Positions 13,500 through 24,699 of a DNA stretch of 64,000 nucleotides are shown here, one piece after another. Origin of the DNA: Pyronema omphalodes (lineage: Eukaryota; Ascomycota; Pezizomycetes; Pezizales; Pyronemataceae). The notes below the pieces were generated by a model, which did no database searches, was not told the DNA's origin, and saw nothing but the letters and a program-made list of their open reading frames with translations. The position numbers and the translations under genes were made by a program. Position 1 is the first letter of the stretch; each line of letters opens with the position of its first letter. The DNA is taken from NCBI GenBank assembly GCA_024516155.1, contig JAJJXM010000019.1, forward strand, positions 620,001 to 684,000, written 5' to 3'.

Positions 13500-13697
13500 C
13501 TATACTTCCCATAGCTGTATAGCTACGGATGGGAGAGCCTATTTCACCATGAAAAGATATTTTCTATGGGACGTGAATAGAGCACTTGTAAAACAATGGG
13601 GATAGATACCCCCTTTCTATTCAGACTCCATTGCTATTTCGTAGGTGAAGTTGGTGTTGCTCCATCCACCTCGAACAGTGCGATGGGGAATCCTCGA
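13500..13697. mobile_element. ~200-bp inverted-repeat element (MITE-like), copy 2, degraded
   Basis: Colinear with 10814-11013: matching blocks GGGAGAGCCTATTTCACCA, AAGATATTTTCTAT, AATAGAGCACT, ATACCCCCT.TCTATTC and GGTGAAGTTG occur in the same order and spacing. The left terminus is largely eroded (ACTTCCCATAGCTGTAT), and the right terminus (GATGGGGAATCCTC) keeps several mismatches. Boundaries are approximate. Confidence 0.7.
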
Positions 13698-14780
13698 TTG
13701 TAACATAATCTGAAGTTTGGCATATGTATATGTATGCGTGCATCCTTACCATAACAAGCTTTACTCCGCATCCCTCACCCCACATTACACACTATGCATC
13801 CCGTATCCGACGTAGTAAGGGGGGCGAGGAGGAAAGGATTTAGTCTAGAATTATAATGAAAATTGTGATTGCAATTATTACCAACGGATGGAGATGTGGA
13901 TGTGGACTGGCATGAGAGATATGGTTTTGTGGAAATAAAAAAAAAAAAAAAAAAAAAAAAAACAAGCTTTCTTTGCTGGTTTCATAGATCTGCACTTAGA
14001 GTTGAGAATGATGGCGAGGAGTTGAGGAATGGTCTAAGATACCTAGCGTATGCGCCATTATCCGGGAGTTGGGTCTTGATAGATTCTGATGACCTTGGCG
14101 GGCTTGATGACGATTGGTGATCTACTAGTATGAAACTGTTGAAGGTAAAGTTTGTAAAATATCAGAAAACTGATAACGGGTTTTAGAGGGATCACAGGTA
14201 TGGAACGAAGAATATAAGGATATTTGCTTCATTATTCCTATGTACAATAATATCGTATGCCACGCCAGGCCTAAACTATACTTCACAAAGAGTAGAGAAA
14301 TGAAATAAAAGGAAAAAAGAAAGATACAATCAAGACCAATGATATCGTCCTAATCAAACGATGCTACCCGTTTCCTACCAGTTCCCGTCTTGCCAGACGT
14401 CCGTGCTTCCTTTATAGTGTCCATCCTTCCAATGCTTATTTATCCAAATGCTATGTTTGTCCATAATCAGGAAAATATAGTAACCCTTCCATATGTTTCT
14501 GAGTAATTTCCTGTTCCAGCTTCCAAGCCCCTTCCAACACCTAAAGTTATCCCCATACCACCCCATGCCGATATCCCACCCTGTCCCCGCATCGCACAAC
14601 AAGTAACCGTGAATGAAACCCAGCCAAAACGCCGTAAAAAGCAAATACCGTGTCCGTCGCTAATGATAATAAAACCCGTAATGAAAGTAGTCGTTTCCGT
14701 CTGTTCTCTGCTTATTATATAACCGCCATAGCAACCTCCGTCTCCTAGCATTCGACTCGTTCGTATACACGTCTTTGGGC
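13698..14780. other. Intergenic with a 26-bp poly(A) run
   Basis: Contains an A26 homopolymer at 13937-13962. Overlapping minus-strand frames at 14375-14751 lie just downstream of the 14781-15485 gene but could not be joined to it by convincing splice sites. They probably correspond to its 3' flank. Confidence 0.45.
13937..13962 (+). repeat. Poly(A) homopolymer
   Basis: Twenty-six consecutive A. Confidence 0.9.
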
Positions 14781-15485
14781 CTAGAATACCAAGCTTAGTT
14801 CTAAACCTGCCGGTCTAAGAACTCTATTCAAACACTCGGTCTCTGCTTCCATGATTTCTCTCTCAGCAGCATCAAAGTTCTCATTCAGATAATTCTTCAG
14901 TCTTAGCACCCTCTTCCTGACCATTTCCCTTACCAACTCGTCACCCCAGCCTCCATTCCAAGCTCCAATCTTCTCCAATAAGTATTCCTCGTTCAGCACA
15001 TCCTCGTAAACTCGTTTTAATTCTCCGATTTTTCGTTTCAGGCCCAAATGATGTTGTTTCAGTTGCTGGACCATATCATTTAGGTGCTGGCAATTTCGTA
15101 GAGAAGATCTGTGTTGTACAACAGAAAGGGATAATGTCTCAAGCTGAGAATCGAGAGCTATAAGCGAGTTGAGAATACTCTGGATACGTGAAGGAACGAT
15201 GAGATCGTCATCAGTTGTCGCAGGTGATGGAGGTGCGCGATAGGGTCCTATGTGTTGCTGCTTCGACTTTGCGGACTTAGATGTCCGGAATCGGAAAGTT
15301 GTACATGTACGGCGAAACCATGACATTTTCTGAGGGTTCTCTGGGAGGTCCGAGCTCTCAACGGAGGAGATATCAAAGGAGTGTGCGACAGGTGGATAAT
15401 GGTGGCGAAGGTGGAGTTCGGGGATGCCGTATTTACGACGAAGATGTTGGGATTTCGAAAGAGACTTGCTGGTCTTTGAACGCAT
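14781..15485 (-). CDS. Hypothetical protein with predicted coiled coil
   Basis: A 234-residue single-exon frame with no domain I recognise. Residues 1-20 are very basic and serine-rich (MRSKTSKSLSKSQHLRRK), which could act as a nuclear-localisation or mitochondrial-like leader. About 55-85 is again basic. From about 100 to 170 there are heptad-like leucine/isoleucine spacings (SRIQSILNSLIALDSQLETL, MVQQLKQHHLGLKRKIGELK) suggesting a coiled coil. The C-terminal third is helical and charged (EMVRKRVLRLKNYLNENFDAAEREI). There is no signal peptide or membrane span. It is the longest open frame in the gene-poor first 20 kb and has amphipathic protein-like composition, so it is likely real. Function is unknown, and it may be a lineage-specific gene. 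Confidence 0.6.
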   Translation of the reverse strand: MRSKTSKSLSKSQHLRRKYGIPELHLRHHYPPVAHSFDISSVESSDLPENPQKMSWFRRTCTTFRFRTSKSAKSKQQHIGPYRAPPSPATTDDDLIVPSRIQSILNSLIALDSQLETLSLSVVQHRSSLRNCQHLNDMVQQLKQHHLGLKRKIGELKRVYEDVLNEEYLLEKIGAWNGGWGDELVREMVRKRVLRLKNYLNENFDAAEREIMEAETECLNRVLRPAGLELSLVF

Positions 15486-18400
15486 GGTTGAGTACTGGAG
15501 AGGGGTAGGTTATGGAAGATGGAGGAAGGAAGTGGGTGATGGTTGGTTGGCGGTGTGAGTGAGTGAGGTCTCGTGTAACAGCTTGGCTTCGTCTGGGCAC
15601 TTATATGCGGATTGTCTGACTGAAGGGAAGGGGGTGCAGATAAAGCTTCTTTACTGCAGTAGTAGGCTTTAGGCGTTCTTGGGACTTCTTGGAAATTTCT
15701 TGGGGGGGCATACGGGCACAATTAATAGGTTTTCGCCCAGACCGCCGAGGTGTGAAGGTGCGTCAGGCGTTGCTGTATACGTGACTATAATCATTCCTTG
15801 CTGACGCGCGCGATGTAGGGGATTATACCAAATCAGATAAAAAAGGTTTATTTACGGGCAAATCAGAAAACGTTCTAGCTCGCTGTCCGTATTCCACAAC
15901 AGACAGCGGGAGTCAGACACCCCGCGTTAAGCTAGTTAGCTAGCGAGCGGGCTGTGTATTCCCGTACCGAAGTCAAAAAATAAAAATAAAAATAAAAATA
16001 AACATAAACATAAAAAAGAAAGATAAAAACAAGATAACATTCCAGATTTGTTAAAATATGTGCACGTGGGCTGTGTAGAAAGGCTTTCTGCTCGACATAT
16101 ACTGTGACATGGTAGAATGTCCTGCACCATCCATTCGAATGTAGATCACCACACCAACAATACCAGTCTTGGTAATTAGTGCATTATTCAAAACACTAAC
16201 ACCACTACCTTAAAATCAGGCCCGATTTCTACGCCACCCGGTGCAATGGTTTTAGACAAGTAGGAAATATCGACCCTTACAGTAGTCTATATTCCGGCTC
16301 GATTTTCGTCGTCATTACGCGGCCGTATCATTTCACGCGGGGTGATGTTGCTATTCGGAAAGGTAGCCTTTTACGGCGTCTATGCAGCCTTCGATAGTCA
16401 ACTGGCCCTGGCATCTAGCGCGACTGAAAGCGGTTAGCCAATCGCTCCCCCACATGCACCGTTGATGATACGAAGTCAGGGTCCTATACCCGCTCAGAGC
16501 ACCACAGTCCGTCCGTGCAAGTTACCTATGCTGACGTCCGAGGGCTTATTTTTCCACACAACAAACAAACGGCTGTAAGCCGGCCGACTGTCTTGCGGCG
16601 GTGAAACATCCGATTTTGGATGGGAGGGTGTTACAGTCGACTGTACCATAATATTTATCGCCCAATCGCTTTGAGCGTGGGGGATTATACACTTTCCAAG
16701 TGCAGCAGGCCTTAGGACTTTACCCTATGGACCTACTAGCGTTGTTACTGATGTATGTACATAATGTACCTGATCGCAATTGGTTTGCTGTCAAACCCCA
16801 TCAACATTTTTACAAATGTATGACGTCGTGCTACAACTTCGATACTACTGCTAAATTACAGGCAATGATAATGTCGTGTGAGTAGTATGTGACAACTCTT
16901 GCCTCTGTATTCCAAAACAGATCAATAATCATCCATATCTGCAGTTCTCATCCAGTGTTTTAACGCGTCAGCATTCTACAGGAAAGAATATCCACCCCAG
17001 CAGTGAAGTAGCCTGACTATATTCTAAGAAGTGAGATGAGATAGGAAATTAGTCCGAAAAACGGATTTGATTTCCTGCCTGTAACCTAACCTCTGTACCC
17101 TGTATAGACTAACAAGCTTTTCCAATCCCGGAAATTTGTATAGAGAAGCTTTGACAGGCTGTACGATGTAAATAGATACCCACGTAGTTCCCGTGCAATA
17201 GCGTGTGAGTTAACTATCAGCAGCCTTTACAGGAGTCAGGACATTGTTGTACAATATAGGTGAAACACAAGTAACTATCCAGTAAGCATATGCATTCGAG
17301 TTACTGTAGTTCACATCGCTTCCTCCGAGCCTGACACCTCTGGTGGCCCGATCATCGGCAAGAATACCAAGGAATCTTGCAGTCTGCATAGGTATTCTAC
17401 ATATGCAGTGCAAATCTAACAAACTGCCGGTGGAGGTTATGATTTGAAGAAACTATCTTGTCTGTCCACTTATGGGTTATCATGCGCTGCTTTGGCAACC
17501 ATTATTCGATAAGTGGAATCACTCAGAACCAAAAACTGGAAAACTGACAACCAGGTATCATCCAGCTGTAAATATTAGTTACTCCTATGTAAAAGGTAAG
17601 TTCTTTTAATGAGAAACTCTCGTTACACCCATCAGCCAAAGAGGAGTCACCACGACATAGTGGTCATATTCGCATTCGCCTCCTCAGTAAATGCCAAGGG
17701 TCAAATAACAACTTGCTACTCGTGAATCAACTGGGCCCATCCACAATCCAGTTACAGACATAAGAGTATGTCACAGCATAGAAATCCGCTGCAAGTCTAT
17801 AAAAACGATGCGTCACGCGGTGAGGATGGGTAAAGCTTAATACATAGCTGTTAGCTTCGTGGCTCATCATCGCATGTTCAAGCTCCCCCACGCATGGTGA
17901 CGATGTTACTTTGACTCTTGCGAGAACATCTAGCTCGATGATCGTCACGAGTCTTGCCACGGTTACTGCGAGTCTGCGATCGATTGCGAGGAGCCCACGC
18001 CGTACTTCATGCATTCATCATCAAAGGAATATGATAGCGTATCCGTGACAACTAGTACTGGTACGTATAAAACTATGGTGCCTGGGATATTATGTAGCTA
18101 AAATAATTCACTACCAGCTATATCTATATGTACTAAAATTTTGATAGATCCGCAGCTTCACAAGCTGCAACCCTCGAATGAGTCGAATCTGTAACGACCA
18201 CATATCGTCGACTAAAGTTACGACATGCCAGTTGTGGTTACAGATCGTGTGTCTTATTTCCAGCGTGCCAAAAAACATACCGAGTACCAATCATAAATCA
18301 CTTGGATATTTCGTAGCATCCTACAAGAGGAATATGCCCGAACAGCTGTATCGTATCAACGCTGTAAATACTAATCAAGCATAGTAGCGGTGGTGGATAT

Positions 18401-20835
18401 GGATTTCCAAACTATACCGGAGAAAGGGCTAGCGTTGGCGTCGAATCAGCCCTATGAAACATTTCTTGGCCTGTTGGATCTTTGGGCCCAGATAACAGCC
18501 GCGATTGGGTCCCATTCAACTACGCGAGCTTCCGATAGCCGCCGGGTGGATCTTGTTACGACAATACATATGTATGAATCCGAGCCGAATTCCAAGGGCT
18601 CGAGGCGAAAACAAAAACACAGTATTCACGCAACAGTGAGTATGCATCAAAACACTTTTCATAATCCGCACCTTAAATCCGACGAAATACATATTCATCG
18701 TCATGTGTCGAGCTATGATTTTTTATGAAGAACTGCTTTGCCTATATGGTGACTAGATATGCTGTCAATTATAGCCATGGTGGACATCGGCGGCGTCGTC
18801 AATAACACTTTTGGAGCACGTTCTCCGCCTCCGCCGTTGATTGCGTGGCCTCCGATGTCTCTTGCATGCTCGCGATGCACAAAGTGGTCCAGCCTTTTTC
18901 GTCAAGCATGACGCTAATCAAGAAATGGTGATGGTGCATGAGGCTTTGGATGATAGGCTGTGCATAGCTGACAATTACCTGAAAGCTGGCTAGGCTAGCT
19001 AGGCTGGCGGCGGGAGCCTTGCTGCAGGACTATTACGGTAGTGACTCAATAGGTTCACGATGATTCATAGGGTATGGTCACATGTCACTTCATCGGATGC
19101 ATGCAAGACCTCAGGTGTGATTTCAATACTTAATTTATTTGTACTTGGCATGCAGGACTTTAGACATTTTGACATTCCAACTTCTCCAAACTTCTCGGAA
19201 ACCTGAAAACAAAAATGCAGATTGATTTTTCTGGAATATATTATAACAATACTTCCAGATGCATATCACAACATATCCCAGAGAAATCCGAAAATCACTG
19301 CCACCATAAAACCAATATTCAAACCCTGCCCCCCCCCCCCCCCCCCCCATCCCTCACGATATATACACATTCCAGCAATCGAACGAGCTCATCTTTGCCT
19401 TATAGGTTCAAGTTAAAGCCCCAATCCGCCGTGGCATCCGACACAATCTCTGTCTCAGCCACGTAATAATCCTAATATCAACCGTCGTCGCTTCGGGGGC
19501 GGGACCGGGGCTTCTGCTAAGCTACGCCGAATCTCCAATCCGGTCACATATTTGAGACTCAATAAAAACCAATAGGTAATTAATCCGAAAAGACACAAAG
19601 AAAAAAAAGGAAATAACTACCATTTCAAAGCCTCCAGCTTTGCACGGCAGTTCTTGACCCAATTCCCGGGTTATTATATTTTGCACTTTAAGCACTTTAA
19701 GCACCTAGAAAAATTACCCGATGGTGACTAATTGCTGCTAACTGGTGGCTTCAGCCCTGTAGCTTACAGGCTGTAGCTTGCCATGCTTTTTCCTGCATAG
19801 CCTTATCCAACGGCTACGCATACCGCTGAGAAATCCGACGTCCTACATAACCTACCCATATCACACGGACCTCTTGACCTTCATCCTCTTCTCTTCTATC
19901 TCTGCAGACTCCTACGTAACGACACCATCACACCTTAGAAGGATGGGTTTAGTTTACACCATCTCACATCATGACATTCATCTGCCTACCATAGTCAGCA
20001 AAAAATGCCTTTTGATATGTATAATGGACATCAGATCCTTACTCTTACTCCTACTACATATCTAAGATTGCTGTATCTAAGGTTCTGGTATCATCTCCGC
20101 GTATCGATACTGCTTATCTTCCAAATATGTAAGGTTGATCATCATATCAATGTGAAAATTTCAAATCCACACTACATAGTGCGCCTCACCAATTGTAAAT
20201 TATACATATAGCCCTTTTATCGTTGCTTTGTTGTTTGTTCTTTTTTGTTTTGCTTTCCCCATACCCTGTAAATATTGAATTACCGAGCTTCTTCCAGAAT
20301 TCAAGGGGGCATTGGAATGCTTAACTATGCATCTACATACCTACACAGCCTGGTAAATATGCGAGCTTGATACATCCTGCATACAAGACGAGGCTGAAAC
20401 AGGCGAAGTAAATTCAGCAGGTTTTTCTTTTTCATTTTTCTGGGGGGGCTTAAAGATTGCCGAAGTCGCCGAAGGGCAGGATAGGGATGACAAGAGGTGA
20501 TATAGACACAAGCCTAACCTTTTTGGTTGCATAAACCGCTGCAGGTTGTACCATTGCATATCGCCGAGACTTAACGTCACAGGCAACACACAGCCATTCG
20601 GGAATCACTTAGGATTACATCTATGAAGTTGTTTCTTGGGGAAAGTAAATATTATATGTAGCTTTTTACAGCAATCAAGTTCATCCTAATCATATATTTT
20701 GTCTTATTCTACTCTAGTATAATTGTTCTCTAAGTGTCTCCGTAGTTGATGTCTCACTAACACTGCCCGTCTAAATGCACTCAACCCAGAATATACCTTT
20801 TGTAACTCGTCATCGTCAATCGTTATGTCGTTCAT
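15486..20835. other. Gene-poor interval
   Basis: More than 5 kb without a supportable gene. Short frames (60-112 codons) at 16700, 17727, 18178 and 18390 have no domain or splice continuity. It contains an AAATA-type low-complexity tract at about 15974-16012 and a C20 homopolymer at 19329-19348. Confidence 0.45.
19329..19348 (+). repeat. Poly(C) homopolymer
   Basis: Twenty consecutive C; on the minus strand this is a G20 run with quadruplex potential. Confidence 0.9.
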
Positions 20836-21940
20836 CTAATCCTTTCTCTTTGCGCCTGGATAACCATAGCCGCCGCCATTTCCGGCACCAGGAAAAGCAT
20901 AGCCTCCATTATATCCTATCTTAATCTTATCGGTGGTAACACCAATGATACCGCCGTTCGCACCATTGGTGCGTCCCCTCATACCCATTGTAACCCGACG
21001 AAGCCTACGAGGTACATCGACGCCTACAACCCATGCATAGCATCCTACTGCACCGACAATAGCCGAGAGAAGACAGTAAAATAGCATATGACCAGCTCCA
21101 TGGATTACGTTGACCCTTAACTCGCCGAGTGGGAGATTGGTGCTTTCGTACCACCGGACTCGGAAGTGCAATGGTAGAGGATCACCGATGATGATACGAG
21201 TAGAAGCGCTCACAGCGGAGGTAGAGTATGCAGCTGCGGAATCGATGACGCCAGGTAATCCCGATGCCATGTGAAAGAGTAGGTTGATCCTGTTTGCGAT
21301 GTGTAGATGCGACGATTCAAGTTTACCGGTCAGACCAAAAACTGCGGTTCGTCAGCGGCTATTTGAAACCAAGATAATAGTTGTACGTTACAGAGATAGA
21401 CATACTAAGTGGAACCCATTCAATGCCGCCGCTTCCGCTATCTCCTTCCTCGGTCTCAATTAACGCCCTATGAATCCCCTGCGGTCGTGCTCGAACTCGA
21501 CACGACAAGGGCGAATCATGGTGAACGTAAAACTCCAGTAGGTGATACATTTCGTCGGTCACAACAGGAATTGTGCAATTTAGACCTGGTTGAGCGTTTA
21601 TCCCTTCTCCTTCCATGAATCGGAGCTCTAGTGGGGCTCCAGTTTCGTTGCACTGCGCGAATGGTACGTATTGTAGCTTCCCCGTCTTATCTGTGATATG
21701 TTCACCTGTATCGCTTCAATCGCTCCGCACTGAATCAGTATCCAAGATGCCAATTGAGTCATGTTGTTAGTCAGTTGAGCGGAGTTTGACATACATCGTC
21801 CTGTTTAAGCATTGGAGCTCTACCACGTCTCCTTCACGGTATGTAAGAAGCTCTGTGGTCTCGGATTCATCGGCCTTTTCATAGGAAGCTGCTTCTCTGA
21901 GTAGAAGGAAAAGTAGAACGGCCGATTGTAAAATCCGCAT
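20836..21940 (-). CDS. Secretory-pathway single-pass membrane protein, conserved fungal type
   Basis: Three exons on the minus strand: 21940-21795, 21713-21406 and 21341-20836. Introns are 81 and 64 nt with GTATGT donors, and frames join exactly to 319 residues. The upstream in-frame ATG at 22249 was not used because the start at 21940 gives a clean signal peptide (MRILQSAVLLFLLL, residues 1-18). The luminal region has an NRT glycosylation sequon (RTIDTGEHITD across the first splice) and conserved-looking cysteines. A transmembrane segment lies at about 236-258 (HMLFYCLLSAIVGAVGCYAWVV), followed by basic VPRRLRR and a Gly/Tyr-rich cytosolic tail (NGGYAFPGAGNGGGYGYPG). From memory this resembles an uncharacterised filamentous-fungal family; I cannot name it. 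It is probably an ER or secretory-route type I membrane protein of unknown function. Confidence 0.8.
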
Positions 21941-22797
21941 GTTGGCAATTCGCGTTGGGTTGGAAAGTGGCAAGTTGTCGTGTGCTGTTATTTGAGGTTT
22001 CACAACCTCAGGGGTTAACGCGACTGCGTTAGCGTGCCTGATGACGAAGCCTTCATGGGAAAGCACTCGTAATAGCTCAAGGAAATCAGCGTCTACTGTG
22101 CTTAGTCCGTTTGGTGACAGATGAAAGTAAGACCGATGACTTATATGGAAGATCTGAAAATGGATGCAAAGTTTTCCGGTCACTCCTTCCGGTAGCCAAA
22201 CAACATCTCGTGTAAAAGCCGATGAGCCGGAGGTGTACTCATAAGTCAAATCTTTTCAAGACATCCCGCTCTTTCCTACGAAGTGGTTATAATAATCCAT
22301 AGTACGAGCCAGCGTATTAATATGTCTTCTCTTTTCAAACCTCAAAATCCAATTGCTCCCGTTGACCTTTATGATGACATTCTGAATCCTCATAATTACA
22401 TCTTAACTCCTGAGCGCTATATCGTTTTCTTCCAATATTTAAATCTCAAGTTCACCCAGGAGGCAACACAATAATATCCGGTATATCAGGAATTAGATAT
22501 AAGGATACCCTGGAAATCCATGTCTGGAATCATTGGGAACATGTAATCTTTCCATTGGCGATTATAAGATGATTATGTGATATATATTCTCCGTGTTTCT
22601 CTCTTTGAACGACATTTTCCTCAATATTTAGCAGAGATGACGAGCATTTTGTAAGAGATAATGGGAAGGACGGGTAGGTGGAGACTTCCTCAACCCTGCT
22701 CCTTTTGAGCCTGCTGTTGAGGTCCAATTTCAAAGGAATTAAAGGGAGTATAGATGCATAAGATGTATGTAATGGGAAAGTCCTGACAGGATTAGCT
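21941..22797. other. Upstream region of the 20836-21940 gene
   Basis: Holds the presumed promoter and 5' UTR of the minus-strand membrane-protein gene. The open frame continues upstream to 22249, but this part looks non-coding. No specific motif was identified. Confidence 0.4.
22790..22797. repeat. 8-bp target-site duplication, left
   Basis: GATTAGCT, identical to 23322-23329 on the other side of the element. Confidence 0.85.
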
Positions 22798-23321
22798 TAG
22801 GGATGCACACGAGACGAGCGGCTCGAGACAAGAGCTCGAGCTTTAGTCTTGAGGCCGACGAGACTGGGTTTCCACGAGACTAGACGTCTCGAGACTTTTC
22901 AAGACTTGTATATTCTATACGCTATGGGGCATAAATATGCCTAACCAAGTTAGATATTTATTTTTTCCTACTCTACTAATCACTAGAGGGATTCGGCAAC
23001 GCTTCCAGGTAAATTATTTACGAAGTGTAAGAATTGACTTTTTAGTAAAGCTTATTCAGCAGTGCATGCTGCTTATCAAGAGCTAGAATGGACTACCGGA
23101 GTCCGAGGGTTATACATAAGGTATTTCGAGGAGGAATAGCATGAACATTGGGGCAGATAGTAGTCTACGGGTTCGTTGCTTCACTTGTACTAGTTGTGTG
23201 AAATATCTTTTCTCGCCTAAAGTCTTGAGCGTCTGGAGGCTTACGAGACTGAAATCCCACGAGACGAGATGTCTCAATCCCAATGGCGGTCTGGTCTCTT
23301 CTCGTCTCGTGTGCATCCCTA
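22798..23321. mobile_element. hAT-like MITE with 8-bp target duplication
   Basis: A 524-bp element starting TAGGGATGCACACGAGACG and ending with its perfect inverted complement (CGTCTCGTGTGCATCCCTA). Flanks carry an exact 8-bp direct repeat GATTAGCT at 22790-22797 and 23322-23329. The subterminal regions are full of CTCGAGAC / CGAGACT repeats. An 8-bp duplication and a TAGGG-type terminus are hallmarks of the hAT superfamily. No transposase frame is present, so it must be mobilised in trans. It lies about 1.4 kb upstream of the NLR gene. Confidence 0.88.
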
Positions 23322-23329
23322 GATTAGCT
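23322..23329. repeat. 8-bp target-site duplication, right
   Basis: GATTAGCT, identical to 22790-22797. Confidence 0.85.
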
Positions 23330-24699
23330 AGTATATTAGCATCGAGATTTTACATAATTTAATCGCGTCTTCATCCGCGTGTGCCCTTCTTACGCGCGTG
23401 TTTTCCACCCGCACGTACTTCCGTAGGGGTTTCTGTTATCCTTTTCTTGCTTTTTTTGATTATTGATTTTTGAATTTGTCGGTTCATTACGCTGTGATTA
23501 TCTCAAAGATCGAGACTTCCCCTCCTCACTCGCATATGTTGTTCATTAGCGCGTGTTCATTGCGCACTCACGGCATCGGACTCTTCTACGTATGTATAAA
23601 GCCAAAAGTGGGCCTTAGTCATCTTTTTTGTTTGTGCAGGGATGGTAGGCATGGTAGACCGGTCGGATATCAAGAAACACGATGCGCCAAGCGAAGGGAA
23701 TCGTAGACCTTTGCTCAGGATGCTATACCTCTCAAACCACCCCCCCCCCCCCCCCCCCCCCCCCTTTTTTTTTCCCCTTCCCTGCCTTCCTCACACCAAG
23801 TACACCCATCCTATTCCTTCTTACTCTGCTACCATCTCTTCCTCCGGCACAAGATTCAAGCATGAAGAATGGGCGTGACGACAGAAGTCACGCAGATAAC
23901 CGAAGTTAATTACGAATTACAAGGCATTTCCAGAAAAAGGCTCGCTTGACAAATGATAACAGAACTTTTTCGAGCCATAAGAATCTTCAGTGTTTAGCCA
24001 GCCTCTAGCCTGTATGGTTGGTATTTGTAGAAAATCATCCCTCAGATTAACGCATTGGAGGTTATCGCACCTAGATAAACCACAGCAAGTATCTTTAAGA
24101 GTTGTTTTCAGATATAAATTCCGAACATTCGTAGGACTCCTTGTTACCAGATTGAAAGTTTCCGCACATGATCCATCACCCACCCTTCGTCGCATGTTTG
24201 CAGTGTCTCGGTTTTTGCAGATCACAACAACCGCTGCGTGGAATTTACATAGATTTTTTTCAAGGCGCTCACCACTCGACAACGTTCAAGATTTTCAAAG
24301 AAAGTTCGAAAATTGAACGTAGTAGGGATGGCTATTATGCTTCGAGATCAAGGAACTATAGCTGAGCGCCCACGAAACTTTAATATTACGTATATCAATT
24401 TCAGATTATTTACGGCAATGCGGCTCCATCAAGTACATATTCTAAGGCAGAAGCACAAGCGTAGCCGCGCTGGGATAGTGTATGCATATGCGTTGTCAAA
24501 CTAAGCCCCGCAATTCAGCTCCTCACCGGCGCAGTACAACAGCTTTCACGATCGAAAATATACCGTCAGTACTCAAAAACTTCGCCTCTATTCCGGCAAA
24601 AATACGCCCACAGCTTCAAAGATTTCTGAATCCTCGGCCCCGGCTTTTCAACTTTGTCTTTCGAATATCTCCGACAGCAAACGTTGATCACATCCTACG
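23330..24699. other. Intergenic region upstream of the NLR gene
   Basis: No gene recognised. It contains a C25 run followed directly by T9 at 23740-23773. The last several hundred bases should include the NLR promoter; no motif was identified. Confidence 0.4.
23740..23773 (+). repeat. C25-T9 homopolymer pair
   Basis: C at 23740-23764, then T at 23765-23773; the minus strand reads A9-G25. Confidence 0.9.

Noticed and set aside
14375..14751. Two overlapping minus-strand frames next to the coiled-coil gene
   Set aside because: No donor/acceptor pair joins them in frame with 14781-15485; Gly/Trp-rich composition looks accidental.
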